Positions 57,701 to 64,000 of a stretch of DNA of 64,000 nt are shown in pieces (positions within the stretch are counted from its first letter, which is position 1; every line of letters starts with the position of its first letter). The stretch comes from an uncultured Kiritimatiellota bacterium (GTDB lineage Bacteria; Verrucomicrobiota; Kiritimatiellia; RFP12; DVOR01), in the NCBI GenBank assembly GCA_944389545.1, contig CALXMT010000001.1, positions 62,001 to 126,000 of the forward strand, in the 5' to 3' direction. A program made the translations under genes and the position numbers. The notes under the pieces are model-generated. The model was not told the origin of the DNA, did no database searches, and worked only from the letters and a program-made list of their open reading frames with translations.

Positions 57701-59943
57701 GCCAATCGGAAAAGTACGCGCTTGAAATCACACAACTTGTTGGCGAAGGTGGTGGAACCAAGATTTTGCGCAACGAGGAATATGGCCGATGTGAGACGCA
57801 TACACTCTTCCTGCGTCCCGATTCCGTCTATGCCGTGACCATGCGCCATGTCGCCACCGCACCTGATAAAACGGTCGACCGTGACTATACGTTGAAAGTG
57901 GAAGTGCCGATAGAGGCGTCGTCTGTCCTTGTAGAGGACCCGGACAGACTGCAAGGAATCTATGGAGTTGAAAACAACGAGCCTTTCCCCGGCAAAGGGA
58001 AAACCATCTTTATTTATAACTTCGATGCCAAGCTCGTCCCCGACTACGACCGTGATCGAGTAATGGATGGGAATGATATAGACTCGTTTGAACGAGGTGT
58101 CCCCTTACAAGTCTGGCCTAATCTGGATACCGACTTTGAAAAAGAAAAAGGAATCAATGATGGGTCTGATTTGTCGTACACTAAACTGGATGAAAGATTC
58201 GAAAAGACCGACCCCCGGAATGCTATGGATGGTTGGGTTAATGGTCAAAGCGATATGGAAGATTTCTTTCCCATGCAAATCTTGCTTGGGGATGCGGTAA
58301 AATACTTTTTAAGCGAGCATTCTAGTGCTACATTTGGACTATCTTGTTCCCTTGATGAAGCCGCGAATGTTCTTTGGTGTCATGGTGATGCAACAATAGT
58401 GGAACGGTTTTACAATGGAGACGATACAACAAGCGCTCAATGTTTTGGTGAAGATGGAGACAAAGTCGCTTGGGAAGCGGATATGGCATGGTTATACAAG
58501 ACGCCTTTAACTTGCCCAGAAGGAGTCCTAAAACAGTTACAAGAAGGAGAGGCCTACTGCTTCATAGAGACTTGCACGATTGGACTATTGTCAATATCAT
58601 TGTCTCTTATGGATGAGTCTATTGAGGAAACAGATGAGGATGGGATTCGCATTGCCGCATGTGGGTTAGAAAGTCTGCAACCAGAAGCTCGTTATTCCGT
58701 CATTGATTTACGGTCTAATACATTGACAAGCAGAGTTTCAGAAGAAGACGTGAACGTTTTCTTTGTACATGGGTATAATGTTTCCGAGTCTGGTTCGGTG
58801 GCTTGGTGCAATACGATTTTTAAACGTCTCTGGCAATTAGGAATGAACGTACGATTTTACGGTGTTACATGGAATGGAGACGAACAAAGTGGCCTTCCTG
58901 ATTATTACACGAATGTTGTAAATGCATTTAATGCGGCAGAGGCATTTGCCAATGTCATGCGTAACGTTCCTGGCAAAAAGATTGTGATGGCGCATAGTTT
59001 GGGCAATATGGTCGTCTCATCCGCCATCCAAGACCACGAGGCCCCGGTGGATGTCTATTTCATGCTCAACTCCGCGGTCCCTGCTGAGGCTTACGACACG
59101 GAAGCGCCGACCTATGACTTCTCTATCGATGGCGTACCCGAGGGGCTGATTCATGACGCATGGGACGCTTATCCGCCGAAGAGTTACGCTGCCCTGTGGC
59201 ATCGCCACTTCCTGCCGCATGAAGGTTTTTTGCCCATGGCGGCGGATGAGGCCCGGGCGCAACTCACCTGGAAGGGTCGCTTCAAGGACGTGCTCGACAA
59301 TCGTGGCGTGGAGGTTTATAACTTTTATTCCGCGGGAGATGGAACGCAAAGTGGCGATGAGGTGTTTGAGCTTGCAGAGATGACACCAAGGCCGACCTCT
59401 GGGTTTGGATGGGTCTGGTGGAATCCGATAAGGCCACTTGTAGACATTGTTTCTGACAATGTCATCTTAGGACGTCACTCATGGCAGAAACAGGAGTGTT
59501 GGAAGGGACGAGGCGATGTGTCTTTGTTTGCCTTCATGGCGTCTGATAAGATGGGCTGGGGATTTGAAGAGCCGCAGAAGACTAATGAAGATACGGAGAA
59601 AATGTCAGATGAAGATTTCCGAAAGAGTCCCATCTTCTGTCGCAATCCACAGACAGTCTTTGGCGATGATGCGCAACCGATTTTGGAGCAACGTAATCTT
59701 CTTCTATCTTCCGCAATCCCGGCGATGAGTGAAGCCACAGGAAGAAGCTTTTTATCCGGAATTGACGATTCCCGTCAAATAGATTGTCAAGACATCTATG
59801 TGGACTCCAGACATTCTGTACAATGGGTCAATCGAGTGGAACGCTTAGGTAAGCGATGGTTGCATTCTGATGTGAAGACTCTCGCGTATCCATTTGTCAA
59901 AGTGCTGTTTGATGAGATTGTCAAACAAGGAGGATTGAAATGA
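54703..59943 (+). CDS. Giant secreted TSP3-repeat protein with C-terminal alpha/beta hydrolase; in-frame TAG after the signal peptide
   Basis: The ATG at 54703 begins a signal peptide (basic start, then LLAAAGVVAGMALGA), but codon 40 is TAG (54820-54822); the same frame then runs 1,706 codons. In numbering from 54823, three clusters of thrombospondin-type-3 calcium repeats (DSDGDGIPDG and variants) lie near 261-365, 547-632 and 846-932, with two beta-sandwich blocks between them. From about 1310 an alpha/beta hydrolase begins with VFFVHGYN; the serine is S1392 in AHSLGN, and Asp/His candidates are in YSAGDGTQSGDEV and RHSWQKQE. Codon use becomes A+T-rich from about 58050, with G+C-rich islands. 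The end overlaps the next gene by four bases. The TAG may be a nonsense mutation, so the gene may be inactive. Confidence 0.85.
54820..54822 (+). other. In-frame TAG within the giant gene
   Basis: The codon lies between the signal peptide and the first mature domain, in GCG-TGG-ACC-TAG-GTG-GAG. A single base change from TGG (Trp) would explain it. Confidence 0.8.
59200..59276 (+). repeat. 77-bp patch identical to 60991-61067 (copy 1)
   Basis: It lies in the hydrolase part of the giant gene, encoding HRHFLPHEGFLPMAADE and the following residues. The match to copy 2 is exact over 77 bases and weaker to about 59335. The patch is G+C-rich within A+T-rich surroundings. Confidence 0.95.
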
Positions 59944-60977
59944 GACTAGGACTGCTTGGCCTTTTAATCTGCATAAATGGTCTTGTTCTTGCAGTGAGTT
60001 CGTATGAAAGACAGCTACAATATGAAGGCGCTCCGGCAACAATCACGGTAACGGTGCGGGATGAGCATGGCGTTCCTGTCGAAGGTGCGCTTGGAGAAGC
60101 ATTTTATTGGTCAACGGTATCAAATACAGAATCCGAAGTCTCCGATTATTCAGATGAAAATGGCAATCTCTTGTTTCGTGAAAAGGGGTATTGTGATGCA
60201 GTATTTCGTATCACAAAAGGGGGGTACTATGTAACCAAAGACAACGTCCTGTTTCAATTACCGGCAGAAGCTCCTGAACATTTTTGGCAACGCAAGGAGT
60301 GGGCACCTACCCACTTGGATGTTACACTCAAGACAATCCGCAATCCGATTCCTGGTTGGCTCTATGCAGGAAAAGTAATAACGTTGCCTCGATATGACAT
60401 TCCATTGGGACTAGATTTACAGCTCTTGGATTGGGTCCCTCCTTATGGAGAAGGTAAGCAAACTGATGTTATCCTGTCATTCCATTTGGTAGACAAGCAA
60501 AATAGGCAAGAAAAGTGGCAAGAAATCAAAGGTGTTACCTTCACTTTCCCTAACCCAGGTGACGGGGTACAAGTTTGTGCGGCAAGTATGGATTCTTCTT
60601 TCTTGACAGACTATTCAGTAGATGTCTCAAAACCTTTTCTTTCAACACTTACTTTAACAATAGGACAAAAAGAATCTCCTTCTCGCTTTCTTCGCCCTAA
60701 TACGTATTTAGCTTTTCGTGTTCGTAGCAAGGTGAACAAAGACGGTGTAGTCGTTACGGCGAATTATGGGTCTATTTGTTATAGAATACACATTAGTAAA
60801 AGAGGTCTTTTTTTTGCGGGGGGCGGCTTTAACCCTACGTCAAACGATACCAACATCGAGTTCGACCCCAAACAGAACCTGATGCCAAAGCGATACAAAG
60901 CAGATTTACTAAAAGACAAATCCTTGAAAGAAAAGACTTCAAAAGAGAAAAAGGGCTATGAGAATACGTCCTTTTAA
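59940..60977 (+). CDS. Exported protein, family P (candidate immunity protein 1)
   Basis: A 345-residue protein with a signal peptide (LLGLLICINGLVLAV). A transthyretin/carboxypeptidase-regulatory-like beta-sandwich appears at about residues 25-110 (VTVRDEHGVPVEGA, then GGYYVTK). The C-terminal half ends YLAFRVRSKVNKDGVVV, then FNPTSNDTNIEFDPKQN, a motif shared with the two paralogues at 61701 and 62739. It starts inside the stop of the giant gene (ATGA), so translation is coupled. The A+T-rich codon use fits transfer. The function is unknown; by position it could protect the cell from the hydrolase. The tail is lysine-rich and differs from its paralogues. Confidence 0.75.
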   Translation: MRLGLLGLLICINGLVLAVSSYERQLQYEGAPATITVTVRDEHGVPVEGALGEAFYWSTVSNTESEVSDYSDENGNLLFREKGYCDAVFRITKGGYYVTKDNVLFQLPAEAPEHFWQRKEWAPTHLDVTLKTIRNPIPGWLYAGKVITLPRYDIPLGLDLQLLDWVPPYGEGKQTDVILSFHLVDKQNRQEKWQEIKGVTFTFPNPGDGVQVCAASMDSSFLTDYSVDVSKPFLSTLTLTIGQKESPSRFLRPNTYLAFRVRSKVNKDGVVVTANYGSICYRIHISKRGLFFAGGGFNPTSNDTNIEFDPKQNLMPKRYKADLLKDKSLKEKTSKEKKGYENTSF

Positions 60978-61704
60978 GAATAAGCCAAGACATCGCCACT
61001 TCCTGCCGCATGAAGGTTTTTTGCCCATGGCGGCGGATGAGGCCCGGGCGCAACTCACCTGGAAGGGGCGCTTCAAAGACGTGACTGGCAATCGCGGCGT
61101 GGAGGTCTATAACTATTATTCTGCCGGCTCAGGTTCTGAGTCTGGTGATGAAGTCTTGGAACTGAGTCCCTCGACACCGAGGCCGATCACAGGAATGTTG
61201 GATAGCCTAGGGCGTTATGCCTGGCACAAGCAGGAAGCCTACAAAGGCCGCGTGGCAAAGACACTCGGTATCATCATGATGAACACCAAAATCATGGGCT
61301 GGGGCTTCGAGGAAGATCGAAAGGACGGACTTCCTAAGCCCAAAGATGCCACTACGCTTTCCGATGATATTTTGCGCACTAATCCGCTCTTTCTGCACAA
61401 TCCACCACTCATCCTTGGCGCCGACGCTTCTGCCATTCTCTCCCAGCGCGACCTCCTCCTCGCTCAAGGCATCCCCGCCCTCTCCCAAGCAACAGGGAGG
61501 GTAGAGATAACGCCGATTTCTCGCGAAGACCAATATGATCTCCAACGTTATATGGCCAATACAACATCCAAAGGCGTACAAAGAGGTGGGGCCTCAGGAC
61601 GTGACTCAACGGCACGATGGTTACACTCGGACATCAAAGATTTAGCATATCCACTCTCACAGGCACTCTTCCATCGAGTTATAACGCAAGGGAGACTTAA
61701 ATGA
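60958..61704 (+). CDS. Orphan C-terminal module of the giant hydrolase
   Basis: A 248-codon frame homologous to the last part of the giant protein. It begins with ten unrelated residues, then enters at RHFLPHEGFLPMAADEARAQ and stays alignable to the end (MGWGFEE, RDLLLAQGIPALSQATGR, RWLHSDIKDLAYPLSQAL). It carries the YSAGSGSESGDEV and RYAWHKQE blocks with the Asp/His candidates but lacks the region with the serine nucleophile and the signal peptide. It cannot be a secreted hydrolase alone. It overlaps the end of the previous gene and, by four bases, the next one. This is the layout of an orphan CT cassette; whether it is translated is uncertain. Confidence 0.7.
   Translation: MRIRPFKNKPRHRHFLPHEGFLPMAADEARAQLTWKGRFKDVTGNRGVEVYNYYSAGSGSESGDEVLELSPSTPRPITGMLDSLGRYAWHKQEAYKGRVAKTLGIIMMNTKIMGWGFEEDRKDGLPKPKDATTLSDDILRTNPLFLHNPPLILGADASAILSQRDLLLAQGIPALSQATGRVEITPISREDQYDLQRYMANTTSKGVQRGGASGRDSTARWLHSDIKDLAYPLSQALFHRVITQGRLK
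60991..61067 (+). repeat. 77-bp patch identical to 59200-59276 (copy 2)
   Basis: It starts immediately after a short A+T-rich junction and marks the entry point of homology between the orphan module and the giant gene. Confidence 0.95.
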
Positions 61705-62696
61705 AGCAATGGAGCATTCTGGTGGCCATGGTATTTCTTTCAAGTGGGTGCCAAGCCAATAATCTGCTTTTTGATGTGTGGCGGCAAGGTGCAATTGCGA
61801 CACTTGAGCTTCATGTAATAGACGAAAAGAAACAGCCGCTGGAGGGTGTTTCCGCCTCTGCCGAAAGTTGGATGCCTGCGCCTAACAAGAATGGAACTGA
61901 CGAAGCCGTAACAGATGAGAAGGGGTTCGTAAGATTGTCCTTTCCCTGTATCACAGATGGTCATTATCGATTGCAAAAAGAGGGATATTATGACACAACG
62001 CGTTCATTCGCGATGCCTAGCGTAAACACGGATACGATTGAAGAATCTTTGTTGTCTTATAAATGGAAACAATCGTATGTACAAGAAGAAACGTTACGTC
62101 CCATCAAAGCCCCGGCCCCTATGATTGCGTATCAGCTGTTTGATGCCATTGTGCCGGAACGAGACAAGTTAATTGGGTTTGACCTTTGGAAAGGGGATTG
62201 GGTTGCACCTTATGGGGTTGGAAAATGCGAGGATGTCAAAATTCGTCTCAATACAGAAGAACGGCAATATGGCAAGAAAATCAAGAGGGAGACAACCTCC
62301 ATCACCTTTTTCTTCCCACAACAAGGCGATGGTATTTGCATTTGTGAGGCGTTTCCGTTCTCGGCGTTACGTTCAGCATATACTGTAGACCAATCCCTCC
62401 ACTTTCATCAGACATTGACACTCAAGGTTCCCGCTTTTCCTCATGAGGTACTTCCTTTATCACACTATCTTGTTTTTCGTGTCAGAAGCGAAGTGGCTGA
62501 CGATGGCACAATCCTCAAGACGCACTATGGGAAAATCTATCCAATCATCGATGCCAGAGGTCCGGAATTAACCATTGGGGCAATTTATCTCAATCCACGC
62601 GCCAACGACACCAATCTGGAATTTAACCCGAAACAGAACCAAGCCGCCAAGTCGCAATTACGGCGTTATTCTTTACGCAGGACTTTTGCTCCATAA
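61701..62696 (+). CDS. Exported lipoprotein, family P (candidate immunity protein 2)
   Basis: A 331-residue paralogue of the protein at 59940. The signal peptide ends in a lipobox-like FLSSGC, so this copy should be lipid-anchored. The N-terminal beta-sandwich (LHVIDEKKQPLEGVSA, HYRLQKEGYYDT) and the C-terminal motif (YLVFRVRSEVADDG, YGKIYPI, NPRANDTNLEFNPKQN) match its siblings. It starts inside the stop of the orphan module (ATGA), the same coupling as between the giant gene and paralogue 1. No enzymatic motif is seen. Confidence 0.75.
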   Translation: MKQWSILVAMVFLSSGCQANNLLFDVWRQGAIATLELHVIDEKKQPLEGVSASAESWMPAPNKNGTDEAVTDEKGFVRLSFPCITDGHYRLQKEGYYDTTRSFAMPSVNTDTIEESLLSYKWKQSYVQEETLRPIKAPAPMIAYQLFDAIVPERDKLIGFDLWKGDWVAPYGVGKCEDVKIRLNTEERQYGKKIKRETTSITFFFPQQGDGICICEAFPFSALRSAYTVDQSLHFHQTLTLKVPAFPHEVLPLSHYLVFRVRSEVADDGTILKTHYGKIYPIIDARGPELTIGAIYLNPRANDTNLEFNPKQNQAAKSQLRRYSLRRTFAP

Positions 62697-62738
62697 CAAT
62701 AACGAACACTTTAAGTATCCTTCAAAGAGGCGGTTTAT

Positions 62739-63740
62739 ATGACTAGGTTGAGTTTATTGTTTCTTGTTGGTTTGTTTACCCATGTTGGTTTAGCCGAGAC
62801 TCTTGCCATGGCGCTTATGCGTGATGGCGCTATCGCGACAATTCAATTGCATGTCGTGGATGAGCAGGGGCGGCCAATCGAGGACGTGGAGGCACATCTT
62901 GGTTTTTGGAAACCGGCATCGGCACTTTTTGCCTTGAACAGAGATTCCGGAACTACGGATGAGGAGGGGAACGTCCAGTTGTCTGCGCGGTGTTTCACGG
63001 ACGGCGACTATATTTTGAGAAAAGATGGGTACTATCCGACACAACGACATATCCGAACACCAACGCCATATCATGAGACAATTGAAGAGGGGTTCTTTTC
63101 TTATCGTTGGCGAGACCCTTATGTCAAGACAGAGGTGTTGCGGGACATCAGAAATCCTTGTCCGATGAAGGCCTATTCTTGCGTAATACTGAAGTCCCCA
63201 CCGAAAGGGGAGACATGGGGCCTTGACTTGGAGCTCATGGAGTGGCTTCCGCCAAACGGAAATGGAAAACACTTGGATATGCTTGTCTCCCTTGAATTGG
63301 AACCCCGTCAGAATCGGCAGGACAAGTGGGAAGAGGTCATGGCGGTGAATCTCTCATTTCCTAACCCAATGGATGGCGTACAACTTTGTGACAAAATAGA
63401 GGAATCAGATTTTTATTCCACTTATCAAGTCGACCTGACGCGTCCGTTTGAGACACAGTTGCGTTTGGTCGGTTCCGAAGATAGGTATCATTTTTTGCCC
63501 TATAAGCAGTACCTCGTGTTTAGGGTGCGAAGTGTCGTCTCAGAATCCGGAGAAATTGTTTCGGCCCATTACGGGAAGATTTATCCAACCACCAATATCA
63601 CCAATGAAGAGTTTTCATTTCGTACCGTCTACTTCAATCCTGTGCCGAATGACACGAACTTGGAGTTTGACACGAAACGGAATCTGGCCCCTGGTGAGAC
63701 GTGGGAGCAACGTCAGCGGCGGCGGGTTTATTTGCCGTGA
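62739..63740 (+). CDS. Exported protein, family P (candidate immunity protein 3)
   Basis: A 333-residue paralogue with a signal peptide (LLFLVGLFTHVGLAE). LHVVDEQGRPIEDVEAH, the TDEEGNVQLSARC block, YLVFRVRSVVSESGEIV, YGKIYPT and FNPVPNDTNLEFDTKRN align with the other two. It follows paralogue 2 directly with no orphan module in between, so its partner module may have been lost. AAAGAGG is a possible ribosome site; the gap to the previous gene is 42 bp. Confidence 0.75.
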   Translation: MTRLSLLFLVGLFTHVGLAETLAMALMRDGAIATIQLHVVDEQGRPIEDVEAHLGFWKPASALFALNRDSGTTDEEGNVQLSARCFTDGDYILRKDGYYPTQRHIRTPTPYHETIEEGFFSYRWRDPYVKTEVLRDIRNPCPMKAYSCVILKSPPKGETWGLDLELMEWLPPNGNGKHLDMLVSLELEPRQNRQDKWEEVMAVNLSFPNPMDGVQLCDKIEESDFYSTYQVDLTRPFETQLRLVGSEDRYHFLPYKQYLVFRVRSVVSESGEIVSAHYGKIYPTTNITNEEFSFRTVYFNPVPNDTNLEFDTKRNLAPGETWEQRQRRRVYLP

Positions 63741-63772
63741 AGTCGGTTGTATTCAGGAAAGGAGAGTAGGCG

Positions 63773-64000
63773 ATGAAACGGATAATCTGCATGGTGATGG
63801 CGGTATTTGCGGCGGGAATGGCGATGGGTGCCACACGGTTGGTGCCGCGGTTGTTGGTCTTGGAGTCGGCAAGCGTGGGAGAGAAGACGTGGATCTATCG
63901 GACGCTTGAGCAGGGGAGCATCGTCAAAGGGGACCCGCGGGGGGATTATCCGGAGGGTGGGACGGCGTGGACGTTTCGCGTCTATCTGTGGGTGGACGTG
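63773..64000 (+). CDS. Start of another exported protein, cut by the window edge
   Basis: An ATG at 63773 with AAAGGAGA upstream begins a signal peptide (MVMAVFAAGMAMGA) similar in style to that of the giant gene, then ATRLVPRLLVLES. The frame is open to the window's end (76 codons). Its G+C-rich codon use returns to the genome norm. It may be another giant TSP3 protein, but only the N-terminus is visible. Confidence 0.6.
   Translation, partial: MKRIICMVMAVFAAGMAMGATRLVPRLLVLESASVGEKTWIYRTLEQGSIVKGDPRGDYPEGGTAWTFRVYLWVDV

Overview
The window is a G+C-rich bacterial chromosome segment with about 53 genes that can be supported. It suggests an anaerobic, Gram-negative, polysaccharide-using bacterium. 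Lipoprotein signal peptides, RseP, a polyprenol-phosphate glycosyltransferase and a WaaP-like kinase point to an outer membrane. HydF implies an [FeFe]-hydrogenase elsewhere in the genome. A large secreted protein with thrombospondin-type-3 calcium repeats, a lipoprotein GH3 glycosidase and a double esterase fit the Planctomycetes-Verrucomicrobia-Chlamydiae group, perhaps a gut Kiritimatiellota-like lineage. That placement is inference; no marker here decides it.

Layout. 1-10.4 kb: a hypothetical gene, tilS, then a plus-strand run clpX-nfo-M16 peptidase-uppP-trmH-hydF-dprA-like-slyX. 10.5-18.1 kb: GH3 lipoprotein, WaaP-like kinase, corA, GDSL/SASA esterase, DUF2851. 18.1-22.9 kb (minus): a di-haem cytochrome/beta-propeller protein, a RidA-like protein and a QueH-Gfo/Idh/MocA fusion. 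23.3-27.7 kb (minus): a lipoprotein, a degenerate FHA-AAA+ regulator, ruvA, dapF, rsmE. 28.1-34.5 kb: a complete F-type ATP synthase operon atpBEFHAGDC with its own promoter and terminator. 34.7-37.4 kb: rpmH-rnpA-yidD-yidC. 37.4-38.4 kb: a frameshifted remnant of a foreign gene. 38.5-42.3 kb: guaB, an oppF-like ATPase, alr. 42.9-49.5 kb (minus): rnr-PHP phosphatase-rseP-ispG-polyprenol glycosyltransferase. 50.0-54.2 kb: a short alaS, then a divergent EcoRI-family DNA methyltransferase and a DUF262-HNH nuclease behind a very long hairpin leader. 54.7-64 kb: a locus that resembles a polymorphic-toxin system.

The last region is the most interesting. A very large secreted TSP3-repeat protein ends in an alpha/beta hydrolase. 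It overlaps by four bases a signal-peptide protein of about 340 residues. Downstream lies an orphan copy of the hydrolase C-terminus that starts in a 77-bp patch identical to the full-length gene, again overlapping by four bases a paralogue of the signal-peptide protein; a third paralogue and the start of another secreted protein follow. This has the layout of a secreted effector, its immunity protein and an orphan recombination cassette. The full-length gene carries an in-frame TAG between its signal peptide and mature part, so it may be broken or silent.

Two non-coding repeat families mark the gaps between operons. One is three arrays of a 23-bp palindromic unit with core GACC-N-TATAGGGTC. 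The other is modular MITE-like elements bounded by TGTCCGGGG and by CCGCAAAGACGC/GCGTCTTTGCGG; they share hairpin modules, one of which shows a compensatory base change between two copies.
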